Program-made: the position numbers and the translations under genes
Notes under the pieces: generated by a model
The model's input: only the letters and a program-made list of their open reading frames with translations
Told to the model about the DNA's origin: nothing
Database searches by the model: none
Shown: positions 16,642 through 25,053 of the stretch, one piece after another
How the letters are laid out: each line of letters opens with the position of its first letter
How positions within the stretch are numbered: position 1 is the first letter of the stretch
Assembly (NCBI RefSeq): GCF_001279775.1
Contig: NZ_LGDG01000063.1
Location: 1 to 64,000, forward strand
DNA: 64,000 nucleotides
Origin: Streptomyces sp. MMG1533
GTDB taxonomy: Bacteria; Actinomycetota; Actinomycetes; Streptomycetales; Streptomycetaceae
Direction of reading: 5' to 3'

Positions 16642-17684
16642 AGGGCGCCGCGGATCTCCTGGTACGGGTAGGGCGTGAGCTTGCCCTCCCGCTCCAGTCG
16701 CCGGAAGAAGTCGTTCAGCACGGCTGTGAGGGGCGCGTGGCGGGTGATGATCGCGGTGGCCGCCGACGGCATGCCCTCGGGGCGCGCACCGTCGGCGCAC
16801 GCGCGTACGAACGCCTCGCGGTCGTCACGGTCGTACCCGTGCAGGGCGGTCGCGAGCCAGTTCACGAAGTACGAGGTGGCGTAGGCGCGGTCGTAGTCGC
16901 GGTGTCGGTCGAAGAAGACCCGCTCCTGCGGGGTGAGACGGAAGCGGGAGGACAGTGCGAGGCCGTAGTCGGCGAAGTAGAGCTGCCTGCCGTCAGTGAG
17001 GATGTTCTCGAAGTGGGCGTCGAAATGGTGGAGTTCACGCGCCTGAAGGAAGTCGGCGGCCTCGGTCAGACCTTGCTCCACCAGCGCGCAGGCGGCGTCG
17101 GCGTCCGGCGTGCGGATCCGTGCGTCGAGCCAGTCGTGGAGGGTGTACGGGACGTACTCCAGGAACAGGGTCAGGCTCGCGGTGGCCGTCCGCAGGGCCT
17201 CGATGCGCTCACGCACCTGAGGGCCGCCGCCCCAGTCGGCGACGACCCGGTCCACGTCGGCCAGTTCCTCCGGCAGCGGCTGGGGCTCGTCGGGCAGGAC
17301 CCGCCAGTGGTGCGTCAGCGGGAAGCCCGAGAACGCCCCGCCGACCACCCCGTTGGTCGTCATCGTGTGCACGGCGAGCTCCCGCCACGCCCCGAAGCCG
17401 GGCCCGCCGATGCCGTAGTGGCAGAAGGACGGCAGGCCGAACAGGTTCGCCGTGGACCGGGCGTGCTCCGGGAGCAGTTCGCTGTCCGTCAGCGGCACGC
17501 GTTTGACGAAGACCCGTCGGCCCTCCACCTCGACGTGCAGGCCCCGCCCGCCGATCCCGGTGCCGACGGGCACGCCGGACGCCACCAGGTCGGCGAGCTC
17601 GCGGTCGCCGAGCAGGGCGAGGGACGTGGCGAGGCCAATGTGGGCGGCGAGACGCGCGGTGCGGGACATGAGCCCCATCCTCAC
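16611..17684 (-). CDS. Atypical protein-kinase/APH-fold protein
   Basis: 357 aa from the GTG at 17684, which overlaps the upstream gene's TGA as GTGA; ATG at 17669 (preceded by gaggatgggg) is an alternative start. Kinase-fold landmarks are present: FVKRVPL with K61, a helix-C-like AWREL with E102, catalytic loop LHHFDAHFEN with D222 and N227, and metal site FADYGLAL with D239 (DYG in place of DFG). The hydrophobic insert LFLEYVPYTLHDWL marks the hinge. This resembles atypical kinases of the APH/RIO type more than Hanks kinases. The target (protein or small molecule) is unknown. It is coupled to the MBL-fold gene. Confidence 0.65.
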   Translation of the reverse strand: MRMGLMSRTARLAAHIGLATSLALLGDRELADLVASGVPVGTGIGGRGLHVEVEGRRVFVKRVPLTDSELLPEHARSTANLFGLPSFCHYGIGGPGFGAWRELAVHTMTTNGVVGGAFSGFPLTHHWRVLPDEPQPLPEELADVDRVVADWGGGPQVRERIEALRTATASLTLFLEYVPYTLHDWLDARIRTPDADAACALVEQGLTEAADFLQARELHHFDAHFENILTDGRQLYFADYGLALSSRFRLTPQERVFFDRHRDYDRAYATSYFVNWLATALHGYDRDDREAFVRACADGARPEGMPSAATAIITRHAPLTAVLNDFFRRLEREGKLTPYPYQEIRGALYDSGATLSA

Positions 17685-18385
17685 GGCGCAGCCGGGTACC
17701 CGTCCGCCGACTTCCGAAGGACGGCCGAGGCGTGCCCGAGCACCGGGTCACCGTGGCCGAAACAGGCCAGGTCGGTGTCCAGCGCCGCCAGCCGCCGGAA
17801 GGAGGCGAGGGCCTGGTCGCGGTCGAGGTTGAACACACCGAGCATCACGGCCCCGTCGACCGGGGACGCGGCGACGGCGTCTCCCGTGAACAGCACGCCG
17901 TGCCGCGGCAGACGGATCGCGATGCTGCCGTGCGTGTGGCCGGGGACGTGGACGACCTGCGCTCCGCCGCCGAAATCGAGGAGGTCGCCGTCGGACAGCT
18001 CGGTGACCTGCGGCGGCCGCGCGAACTCCCCCTGGGGCAGGTGCCGTACGGCCTCCGCGTGCAGGGGGCGTTCCCAGTCCTCGAACACCGGTGGCGGGCC
18101 GGGGGCCTCACCCCGTACGACGGGCGCGTCCAGGCGGTGGGCCAGCACCTCGGCTCCGGTCGACGCCGCCAGCTCACCGGTGCCGCCCACGTGGTCCTCG
18201 TGGAAGTGGGTGAGCACGATCCGCCGTACGCGCCCCAGGGGTGCGGCGAGTTCGGCGATCGATGCTCCGGCCCCCGCGGGCCCGGCGTCGATCAGCGTCA
18301 ACTCGTCGCCGTCGCGCCAGACATAGGCCTGGCCGACCGGGAAACGCAGGAGGTGCAGGCGCGGGAGTAGTCCGATGACGTCCAT
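17681..18385 (-). CDS. Metallo-beta-lactamase-fold hydrolase
   Basis: 234 aa. All metal ligands of the MBL fold are there: THFHEDHVGG (HxHxDH), HVPGHTHGS, FTGDAVA and CFGHGDP. This glyoxalase-II-like subgroup hydrolyses thioesters, lactones or phosphodiesters; nothing narrows the substrate further. It is the first gene of a two-gene unit with the kinase-fold protein (GTGA overlap), and a hairpin separates it from the M20 peptidase gene upstream. Confidence 0.85.
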   Translation of the reverse strand: MDVIGLLPRLHLLRFPVGQAYVWRDGDELTLIDAGPAGAGASIAELAAPLGRVRRIVLTHFHEDHVGGTGELAASTGAEVLAHRLDAPVVRGEAPGPPPVFEDWERPLHAEAVRHLPQGEFARPPQVTELSDGDLLDFGGGAQVVHVPGHTHGSIAIRLPRHGVLFTGDAVAASPVDGAVMLGVFNLDRDQALASFRRLAALDTDLACFGHGDPVLGHASAVLRKSADGYPAAP

Positions 18386-18400
18386 CGGACGACCGTACGA

Positions 18401-18427
18401 AGGGCCCCGTCCGGTGACGAGGGCCCT
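18401..18427 (-). terminator. Candidate hairpin between M20 peptidase and MBL-fold genes
   Basis: agggccc (18401-18407) and gggccct (18421-18427) form a 7-bp stem with a 13-nt loop in the 69-nt gap downstream of the M20 stop. Confidence 0.45.
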
Positions 18428-18454
18428 CTGCCGACAGCAGAGCGGGACGTCCGG

Positions 18455-19810
18455 TCAGCTCGCCGCGTAGTTGCGCAGGAACAGCGCCTCCGCCACCGAC
18501 AGCCGCTCCAGTTCCTCCGGGGACACGCTCTCGTTCACCGCGTGGATCTGCGCCTCCGGCTCGCTCAGGCCGATGAGGAGGACCTCCGCGTGCGGGTAGA
18601 GGGCGGCGAGGGTGTTGCACAGGGGGATGGAGCCGCCCTGGCCGGCGTACTGCATCTCCTGGCCGGGGTACGCGACCGCCATCGCCTCGGCCATCGCCGC
18701 GTACGCCGGGCTGGTCGTGTCCGCGCTGAACGGCTGGCCCTGGCCGATCTGCTCGGTGCGCACCCGGGCGCCCCACGGGGTGTGCGTCTCCAGGTGGGCC
18801 TCCAGCAGCTTGGTCGCCTCGGCCGCGTCGAGGCCCGGCGGCACGCGCAGGCTGATCAGCGCGCGGGCGCTCGACTGCACCGACGGGGTGGCGCCGACGA
18901 CCGGCGGGCAGTCGATGCCGAGGACCGTGACGGCGGGACGGGCCCAGATGCGGTCGGCGACCGTGCCGGAGCCGATCAGCCGCACGCCGTCCAGCACCTT
19001 GGCGTCCTGGCGGAACTGCTCCTCGTCGTACTGCAACCCGTCCCAGGAGGTCTCCGGCGTGAGCCCGTCGACCGTGGTCGAGCCGTCCTTTGCGCGCAGC
19101 GAGTCGAGTACGCGGATCAGGGCGCCGAGCGCGTCGGGGGCGGCGCCGCCGAACTGGCCCGAGTGCAGGTTGCCCTCGAGCGTGTCGATCCGGACGCGGA
19201 CCAGGGTCATGCCGCGCAGGGTGGAGGTGACCGTCGGCAGGCCGACCCGGAAGTTGCCCGCGTCGCCGATGACGATGGTGTCGGCCTCCAGGAGCTCGGG
19301 GTGTTCCTCGGCGTACCGCTCCAGGCCGCCGGTGCCCTGCTCCTCCGAACCCTCGGCGATGACCTTGACGTGGACGGGGACACCGCCGTTGGCCTTGAGC
19401 GCGCGCAGCGCGAGCAGATGCATGATCACGCCGCCCTTGCAGTCGGCGGCCCCACGCCCGTACCAGCGGCCGTCGCGCTCGGTCAGCTCGAAGGGCGGGG
19501 TCGTCCAGGCGGCCTCGTCCAGCGGCGGCTGCACGTCGTAGTGGGCGTACAGCAGGACCGTCTTGGCGCCCGCGGGGCCGGGCAGGTAGCCGTACACCGA
19601 CTGCGTGCCGTCGGGGGTGTCGAGCAGGGCCACGTCCTCGAAGCCCTCGGCGGTGAGCGCGTCGGCGACCCAGCGGGCGGCGCCCTCGCTCTCGCTCTTC
19701 GGGAACTGGTCGAAGTCCGCCACCGACTTGAAGGCCACCAGCTCGGTGAGCTCCGCCCTCGCCCTCGGCATCAGCGAGGCGACGGTCTCGGCGACCGGAT
19801 TCGACGACAT
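18455..19810 (-). CDS. M20-family metallodipeptidase
   Basis: 451 aa from ATG 19810 (MSSNPVAET; another ATG two codons upstream at 19816 is possible). The M20 di-zinc site is complete: YAHYDVQ (H, D), GRGAADCKGG (bridging D), AEGSEEQGTGG (catalytic E and E), a GDAGN (D) and a late H in the QIHAVNES element. It has the inserted dimerisation domain typical of dipeptidases of the CNDP/PepV-like branch. It hydrolyses dipeptides or N-acyl amino acids in the cytoplasm. Divergent from the flavoprotein gene. Confidence 0.88.
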   Translation of the reverse strand: MSSNPVAETVASLMPRARAELTELVAFKSVADFDQFPKSESEGAARWVADALTAEGFEDVALLDTPDGTQSVYGYLPGPAGAKTVLLYAHYDVQPPLDEAAWTTPPFELTERDGRWYGRGAADCKGGVIMHLLALRALKANGGVPVHVKVIAEGSEEQGTGGLERYAEEHPELLEADTIVIGDAGNFRVGLPTVTSTLRGMTLVRVRIDTLEGNLHSGQFGGAAPDALGALIRVLDSLRAKDGSTTVDGLTPETSWDGLQYDEEQFRQDAKVLDGVRLIGSGTVADRIWARPAVTVLGIDCPPVVGATPSVQSSARALISLRVPPGLDAAEATKLLEAHLETHTPWGARVRTEQIGQGQPFSADTTSPAYAAMAEAMAVAYPGQEMQYAGQGGSIPLCNTLAALYPHAEVLLIGLSEPEAQIHAVNESVSPEELERLSVAEALFLRNYAAS

Positions 19811-19861
19811 GGGCACGCTCCTTGTGGGTGCGACGTTGTACCGATGAGTGCCGTAGATCCT

Positions 19862-19879
19862 CCCACAGCGGTCTGTGGG
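19862..19879. promoter_or_regulatory. Inverted repeat cccacag-N4-ctgtggg in a divergent promoter region
   Basis: A 7-bp perfect inverted repeat with a 4-nt spacer lies between the divergent M20 peptidase and flavoprotein genes. It could be an operator; it could also be chance in GC-rich DNA. Confidence 0.35.
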
Positions 19880-19944
19880 GACGTCCGCCGTAGGATGCGG
19901 AGGGACAGGTGCGGCAGCGGCTTGATCGGGAGCAGTAGACCATC

Positions 19945-21216
19945 GTGAGCAGCGAGAACTCTTCGGCGGACGACTCTTCGGCGGACGACGTGCAGCGGGT
20001 GTGGGACGTCGTCGTGGTGGGCGCGGGACCCGCGGGGGCGTCGGCCGCCTATGCGGCTGCGGTCGCGGGGCGGCGCGTGCTGTTGCTGGAGAAGGCCGAG
20101 CTGCCGCGCTACAAGACGTGCGGCGGCGGCATCATCGGCCCCTCGCGCGACTGCCTGCCGCCCGGCTTCGAGCTGCCGTTCCGGGACCGGGTGCACGCGG
20201 TGACGTTCTCGCACAACGGCCGCTTCGCCCGCACCCGCCGCTCCAAGCAGATGCTGTTCGGCCTGATCAACCGGCCCGAGTTCGACCAGCAGCTGGTCGA
20301 GCACGCCCAGAAGGCGGGCGCCGAGCTGCGGACGGGTGTCACCGTCCAGCGGGTCGAGCAGCACGGCTCGTCCGTGCCGGACCGGCGCACGGTCGCGGTG
20401 GTCCTGCAGGGCGGCGAGACGGTGCTCGCGCGTGCCGTCGTCGGCGCGGACGGCAGCGCCAGCCGCATAGGAGCACATGTCGGCGTGAAGCTCGACCAGG
20501 TGGACCTCGGCCTGGAGGCGGAGATCCCGGTGCCGGAGACGGTCGCCGAGGACTGGAAGGGACGGGTGCTCATCGACTGGGGCCCGATCCCCGGCAGTTA
20601 CGGCTGGGTGTTCCCCAAGGGGGACACGCTCACGGTCGGTGTGATCTCCGCGCGCGGTGAAGGCGCCGCGACCAAGCGGTACTTGGAGGACTTCATCGGC
20701 CGGCTCGGCCTCGCCGGCTTCGAACCGAGCATCTCCTCCGGCCACCTGACCCGCTGCCGTGCCGACGACTCACCGCTGTCGCGCGGGCGGGTGCTGGTGT
20801 GCGGGGACGCGGCGGGGCTCCTGGAGCCGTGGACCCGCGAGGGCATCTCGTTCGCGCTGCGCTCCGGCCGGCTCGCGGGCGAGTGGGCGGTCCGGATCGC
20901 GGAGGCGCACGACGCGGTGGACACCCGTCGCCAGGCCCTGAACTACGCGTTCGCGATCAAGGCAGGGCTCGGCGTCGAGATGAGCGTCGGAAAGCGGCTG
21001 CTGATCGCGTTCGAGCGGCGTCCCGGCCTGTTCCACGCGGGGCTGACCGGTCTTCGCCCGGTCTGGAAGGCGTTCATGGACATCACCCGCGGCGCGACGT
21101 CGCTGGGCGAGATCGTCCGCACCCGTCCGATGGCCCAGCGCGCCCTGACCGCACTGGACCGGCGCCAGGCGGGTCCCGCCGCCGACGCCGCCGACGCCGC
21201 CGACGTCAGCTCGTGA
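19945..21216 (+). CDS. Geranylgeranyl-reductase-family FAD-dependent oxidoreductase
   Basis: 423 aa from GTG 19945. Dinucleotide motif VVVVGAGPAGASAAY at about 23-37 ending in LLLEK, then the GGR-family KTCGGG, a mid GADGSASRIG FAD motif and VCGDAAGLLEPWTREGI. Such flavoproteins reduce isoprenoid double bonds (menaquinone side chain, lipid or pigment precursors). A short direct repeat encodes SSADDSSADD near the N-terminus and the C-terminus ends in repeated ADA units, both probably disordered. It overlaps the convergent F420-type reductase gene by 11 nt. Confidence 0.85.
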   Translation: MSSENSSADDSSADDVQRVWDVVVVGAGPAGASAAYAAAVAGRRVLLLEKAELPRYKTCGGGIIGPSRDCLPPGFELPFRDRVHAVTFSHNGRFARTRRSKQMLFGLINRPEFDQQLVEHAQKAGAELRTGVTVQRVEQHGSSVPDRRTVAVVLQGGETVLARAVVGADGSASRIGAHVGVKLDQVDLGLEAEIPVPETVAEDWKGRVLIDWGPIPGSYGWVFPKGDTLTVGVISARGEGAATKRYLEDFIGRLGLAGFEPSISSGHLTRCRADDSPLSRGRVLVCGDAAGLLEPWTREGISFALRSGRLAGEWAVRIAEAHDAVDTRRQALNYAFAIKAGLGVEMSVGKRLLIAFERRPGLFHAGLTGLRPVWKAFMDITRGATSLGEIVRTRPMAQRALTALDRRQAGPAADAADAADVSS

Positions 21217-21655
21217 CCGTGATCCGGAAGACCGGGTGGTCGGGGGCGATCCGGCGCAGATCGGCGTCCGGCGAGTTTGGGCCGACGCCGTTGAAGAAGA
21301 CGCCGACCTCGGCCTTCCAGCGCTTGAGGTAGGCACGCAGCAGCGGAACCTTGTCGTCGTCGGTGACCTCGGTCGCGGTGAACACGTCCACGTTCTTGCC
21401 GAGGTGCAGTTCACCGCCGCCTGCCGCACGCATGTTGTGCGTCCACTGGACGTGACCGCGAGGGGCGACCAGGAACTGCTCTCCGGCCACGGTCAGCAGG
21501 TTCACGGGGGTGGTCCGCCACTCGCCGCTCTTGCGGCCGCGGACCGCCAGGACCCGGGAGCCCCAGACGCTGATGCCCCGGCGGGTCATCCATGCCACGG
21601 CACGGTTGAAGACGTTGACGGTGAACCAGCCGGGCTTCTTGACGTGCGTGGACAT
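21206..21655 (-). CDS. Deazaflavin (F420)-dependent nitroreductase-family protein
   Basis: 149 aa from ATG 21655 with ggggg just upstream. The DDN/split-barrel pattern is clear: VFNRAVAWMTRRG, VLAVRGRKSGEWRTTPVNLL, QFLVAPRGHVQWTHNMRAAG, then GELHLG. These small enzymes bind F420 through the K/R-rich loop and reduce quinones or other electrophiles. It is divergent from a TetR regulator, and its promoter holds several palindromes of one consensus, so it is very probably the regulator's target. The stop codon overlaps the converging flavoprotein gene. Confidence 0.88.
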   Translation of the reverse strand: MSTHVKKPGWFTVNVFNRAVAWMTRRGISVWGSRVLAVRGRKSGEWRTTPVNLLTVAGEQFLVAPRGHVQWTHNMRAAGGGELHLGKNVDVFTATEVTDDDKVPLLRAYLKRWKAEVGVFFNGVGPNSPDADLRRIAPDHPVFRITVTS

Positions 21656-21676
21656 GGAGACCCCCAAAGAATGAGA

Positions 21677-21783
21677 AGAGCGACGCTCTCTATTGCGAGC
21701 ACTGCTCTCGCTTGATGCACAGTCTGCCGGAGGTCGGGGATCCAGTGCAAGAGCACTGCTCTCTTTCTTGTTCAGTGCTCTTG
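21677..21783. promoter_or_regulatory. Cluster of TetR-type operators, consensus GAGC-N3-GCTC
   Basis: Three palindromes share one pattern: agagcgacgctct (21677-21689, perfect around its centre), gagcactgctc (21697-21707) and agagcactgctct (21750-21762). A related half-site agtgctct lies at 21774-21781. They fill the gap between the divergent nitroreductase-family gene and the TetR gene. Confidence 0.75.
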
Positions 21784-21822
21784 TTTGTGTGCACCGCTCT
21801 CCTTTCATGGGACACTGACCTC

Positions 21823-22542
21823 ATGAGCAGCACCGCACACGGCGCCCGAGCCCGCGCCAGGATCGAAGTCACCGCGGCCATCAAGGACGAGGCGCGCAGA
21901 CAGCTCGCCGCCGAAGGGGCCACCAAGCTCTCGCTGCGTGCCGTGGCGCGCGAACTCGGCATGGTCTCCTCCGCGCTGTACCGCTATTTCCCCAGCCGCG
22001 ACGACCTGCTCACCGCGCTCATCATCGATGCCTACGACTCCCTCGGCGAGACCGCGGAGCAGGCGCATGCCGCTGCCGCCGACGCCGGGCCCGTCCGGCG
22101 CTGGTCGGCGGTGTGCGAGGCCGCGCGCGCGTGGGCGCTCGGGCACCCGCACGAGTACGCGCTGATCTACGGATCGCCGGTGCCCGGCTACACCGCGCCG
22201 CAGACCACCGTCCCGGCCGCCGCCCGCGTCGGCCTCGTCCTCGTCGCCATCCTGCGCGACGCCCATCAGGGCCCCGGTCTGACCACGTCCCCGCTGCCCG
22301 CCGAACTGCGGGCCGAAGCCGACCGGATGACCGCCGACCTCGCCCCGGACCTCCCGCCCGAGACGGTCACGGCGCTCGTCGCGGCCTGGGCCCAGCTGTT
22401 CGGGCTGATCGGGTTCGAGCTGTTCGGGCAGTTCAACCGCGTGGTGGAGGACCGTGAGCCGTTCTTCCGGCAGGCGGTGGCGCAACTCGCCCGCGGGGTG
22501 GGGCTGATGGATCGGCGGCAGGGGGAAGACGAGAAGGGCTGA
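21823..22542 (+). CDS. TetR-family transcriptional regulator
   Basis: 239 aa from ATG 21823. The N-terminal HTH is canonical: AAIKDEARRQLAAEGATKLS followed by LRAVARELGMVSSALYRYFPSRDDLLTALI, then a helical TetR_C-type ligand domain with WALGHPHEYALIYGSPVPGY. It is divergent from the F420-type reductase and is preceded by a set of GAGC-N3-GCTC palindromes. It was perhaps once also linked to an MMPL exporter, of which only a fragment remains directly downstream. Confidence 0.92.
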   Translation: MSSTAHGARARARIEVTAAIKDEARRQLAAEGATKLSLRAVARELGMVSSALYRYFPSRDDLLTALIIDAYDSLGETAEQAHAAAADAGPVRRWSAVCEAARAWALGHPHEYALIYGSPVPGYTAPQTTVPAAARVGLVLVAILRDAHQGPGLTTSPLPAELRAEADRMTADLAPDLPPETVTALVAAWAQLFGLIGFELFGQFNRVVEDREPFFRQAVAQLARGVGLMDRRQGEDEKG

Positions 22543-22563
22543 GCGCTGATCCCTCCTCTCTCG

Positions 22564-22760
22564 TGGGAGCGGTTGGCACCGAAGGGTGGGCCGGGTGCCG
22601 GCCCTCAGGCCGTCGGCACCGCGCTGACCATCCTGGTCGACGCCACCCTCATCCGGGTGGTGCTGCTTCCGGTGACGATGCGGCTCGCGGGGCGCGCGAA
22701 CTGGTGGGCGCGAAGCGGCTGCGCCGCTGCGGATCAGGGAGCCCGGGGCAGCCGACGTAC
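22564..22760 (+). pseudogene. Relic of an MMPL-family transporter C-terminus
   Basis: Reading frame AVGTALTILVDATLIRVVLL then PVTMRLAGRANWWA (about 22611-22710) is the hallmark last transmembrane helix of MMPL/RND-type lipid exporters. Right after NWWA the frame breaks: restoring one C near 22710/22711 would give the usual NWWAPKRLRR, and the shifted frame indeed continues KRLRRC. No other part of the ~700-residue transporter is present upstream, so this is a deletion scar with a frameshift. It lies between the TetR gene and the sensor kinase, and the longer in-frame reading into the kinase is accidental. Confidence 0.7.
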
Positions 22761-22833
22761 TTCGGGGGGAGTACGTGTGATCACCGCGCTCGGCGGACGC
22801 CGCCGACGGCCCCCGGCGTCTAGCGTGGCGGTC

Positions 22834-24069
22834 ATGGACGTGGAGCGCGTACGCGGGGGCGGCCCGCCGCACTGGTGGCGGCACGGGCCGCCGTGGCTGA
22901 ACCACGGGGACGCGAAGGAGCGGCGTCCCCGGTGGCCGTGGCGTTCCACCGTGCTGTTCACCGTGTTCGTGCTCGCCGGGTCGAACTTCGCGGCCGCCGA
23001 GCAGGTCGGCGAGCGAGACCCCCTGGACCCCTTCGCGCGCGTGCTGCTGGTGCTGGCTTCGGGTCTGCTGCTGTGGCGGTGGCGGCATCCGGTGCTCGTC
23101 GTGTTCGGCACGGCGGCGGCCGCCATGCTCTACCTGGGCGCGGGCTATCCGTACGGGCCGGTCTTCCTGGCAGTCGCGCTGGCCTGCTTCAACGCCATTG
23201 TCGCGGGGCACCGCCGCTCCGCCTGGGCGGCACTGGGGATGCTCTGGGCCGGGCATGTGCTGGTGGCGCACTGGCTGTACCGGTGGCTGCCGCCGTCCGG
23301 GGACCCCGCCGCCTCCTGGGGGCGGGAGGTCGTGGTCGCCACCTGGATGGTGATGATCCTCGCGGTGTCGGAGCTCGCCCGCGCCCGGCGTGAGCAGTGG
23401 GCTCGCGATCGGGCCGAGCGCGCGCAGGCGGCCCGTCGGCGCGCGGACGAGGAGCGGCTGCGGATCGCCCGCGAGCTGCACGACGTCCTCGCGCACAGCA
23501 TCTCGGTCATCAACGTGCAGGCGGGCGTCGGCCTCGCGCTCCTCGACACCGACCCGGAGCAGGCGCGTACGGCGCTCACCACCATCAAGACCGCGAGCAA
23601 GGAGGCGCTCGGAGAGGTCCGCCAGGTCCTCGACACGCTCCGTACACCGGGGGACGCGCCGCGCGCGCCGGCGCCCGGCCTGGACCGGCTGCCCGAGCTG
23701 GTGGAACAGGCGGCGGGCGCCGGCCTGACGGTCGAGGTCGAGGGGGAACCTCCCCGGCTCGCCCCCGGGACGGACCTCGCGGCCTTCCGCATCGTCCAGG
23801 AGGCGCTCACCAACGTCGTACGGCACTCCGGTTCACGGCACGCACGCGTGCGGCTCGATCACGACGGCGGTGCGCTACGGCTGCGCATCGACGACGACGG
23901 ACCCGCGACCGGCGCCGACGCGGGCGGCAGCGGCAACGGTCTGGCCGGAATGCGGGAGCGGGCCGCCGCGCTGGGTGGCACGATCGAGGCGGGCCCGCGT
24001 GCCGACGGAGGGTTCCGGGTGCTGGCAGTGCTGCCGTCGAAGGTGAAGCCCAAGGAGGACGACCGGTGA
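22834..24069 (+). CDS. NarL-type sensor histidine kinase (HisKA_3)
   Basis: 411 aa from ATG 22834. The first ~30 residues are cytoplasmic, then about four to five hydrophobic segments (39-180) form the membrane sensor, followed by a charged coiled linker (182-210). H216 lies in RELHDVLAHSISVI, the HisKA_3 dimerisation/phosphoacceptor motif. The ATPase domain shows FRIVQEALTNVVRHS and GNGLAGMRERAAALGG. It phosphorylates the response regulator encoded next, whose GTG overlaps its stop codon (GTGA). An in-frame upward extension covers a transporter relic and is not used. Confidence 0.92.
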   Translation: MDVERVRGGGPPHWWRHGPPWLNHGDAKERRPRWPWRSTVLFTVFVLAGSNFAAAEQVGERDPLDPFARVLLVLASGLLLWRWRHPVLVVFGTAAAAMLYLGAGYPYGPVFLAVALACFNAIVAGHRRSAWAALGMLWAGHVLVAHWLYRWLPPSGDPAASWGREVVVATWMVMILAVSELARARREQWARDRAERAQAARRRADEERLRIARELHDVLAHSISVINVQAGVGLALLDTDPEQARTALTTIKTASKEALGEVRQVLDTLRTPGDAPRAPAPGLDRLPELVEQAAGAGLTVEVEGEPPRLAPGTDLAAFRIVQEALTNVVRHSGSRHARVRLDHDGGALRLRIDDDGPATGADAGGSGNGLAGMRERAAALGGTIEAGPRADGGFRVLAVLPSKVKPKEDDR

Positions 24070-24731
24070 TCCGCGTACTGCTCGCCGACGACCAGTCACT
24101 GGTGCGGGCCGGCTTTAGGGCACTGCTCGACGCGCAGCCGGACATCGAGGTGGCCGGGGAGGCCTCCGACGGCGAGGAGGCGCTGCGCAAGGTACGCGAA
24201 CTGCGCCCCGACGTCGTCCTGATGGACATCCGCATGCCCCTGCTGGACGGCCTGGACGCCACCCGGCGCATCACCGAGGACGCGGCGCTTCACCAGGTCA
24301 AGGTGGTCATGCTCACCACCTTCGAACTCGACGAGTACGTCTTCGAGGCGATCCGCTCGGGCGCCTCCGGCTTCCTGGTCAAGGACACCGAGCCGGCGGA
24401 ACTCCTGCGCGCCGTACGGTCGGTGGTCGGGGGCGACGCGCTGCTCTCGCCGGGCGTGACCCGCCGCCTGATCGCCGAGTTCGCCGCCCGCTCGAAGGAA
24501 CCGGCCGCCGCCGACGCCCTCGTCCAACTCACCGAGCGGGAACGGGAGGTGATGGCGCTGGTCGGCATCGGCCTGTCCAACGAGGAGATCGCCCGCCGTC
24601 TGGTGGTCAGCCCGCTCACCGCGAAAACCCACGTCAGTCGAACCATGGTCAAGCTGGGCGCCCGCGACCGGGCCCAACTCGTCGTGCTGGCCTACGAGTC
24701 GGGGCTGGTGCGGCCGGGGTGGCTGGGCTGA
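24066..24731 (+). CDS. LuxR/NarL-type response regulator
   Basis: 221 aa from GTG 24066, translationally coupled to the kinase. Receiver domain with acidic pocket ADD (7-9), phospho-acceptor D54 in LMDIRMP, MLTTF and a K at GFLVKD; C-terminal HTH_LuxR with LTEREREVMALVGIGLSNEE and AKTHVSRTMVKLGARDRAQL. It activates or represses unknown targets. The neighbouring TetR locus or downstream small membrane protein are possible targets by position only. The 3' end overlaps the convergent small membrane gene by 40 nt. Confidence 0.93.
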   Translation: MIRVLLADDQSLVRAGFRALLDAQPDIEVAGEASDGEEALRKVRELRPDVVLMDIRMPLLDGLDATRRITEDAALHQVKVVMLTTFELDEYVFEAIRSGASGFLVKDTEPAELLRAVRSVVGGDALLSPGVTRRLIAEFAARSKEPAAADALVQLTEREREVMALVGIGLSNEEIARRLVVSPLTAKTHVSRTMVKLGARDRAQLVVLAYESGLVRPGWLG

Positions 24732-24979
24732 GGCCGTCCCTGCCGGAAACGGACCAGCACGCTGATGACCCGGGCGAGGAAGAGGACGGGCGCGAGCACC
24801 GTCCCGGTGCGGAGCAGTAAAAGCTCCATGATGTGCGGCAGTTCGAACAGCAGCGCCGGCCCCGCGATCGCCCCGAAGACGACCGCCGCCGCGAACGCCG
24901 CGCTGAACAGCGCGTACCCGATCTCGACGGTGATCGCGTCCCGCTCGGCCTGACCGCGCCTTCCCCCGTGGTTCTCCAT
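24692..24979 (-). CDS. Small membrane protein, unknown function
   Basis: 95 aa from ATG 24979. A charged N-terminus (about 1-16) is followed by two hydrophobic segments, EIGYALFSAAFAAAVVFGAI (19-38) and ELLLLRTGTVLAPVLFLARV (about 52-71), and a basic Pro-rich tail. This is a two-helix hairpin topology. I recognise no family. Codon use is typical of the region. It converges on and overlaps the response regulator gene by 40 nt. Confidence 0.55.
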   Translation of the reverse strand: MENHGGRRGQAERDAITVEIGYALFSAAFAAAVVFGAIAGPALLFELPHIMELLLLRTGTVLAPVLFLARVISVLVRFRQGRPQPSHPGRTSPDS

Positions 24980-25053
24980 CCGGGGAGTCTCACAGGCGTG
25001 CGCCCGGCGGAGCAAGCAGGCCCCGCCGGGCGCACGGCATCGGAGACGTCCCC

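Noticed and set aside
22573..22833. Extended N-terminus of the sensor kinase
   Set aside because: It joins an MMPL transporter relic to the kinase by chance; the ATG at 22834 gives a normal kinase start.
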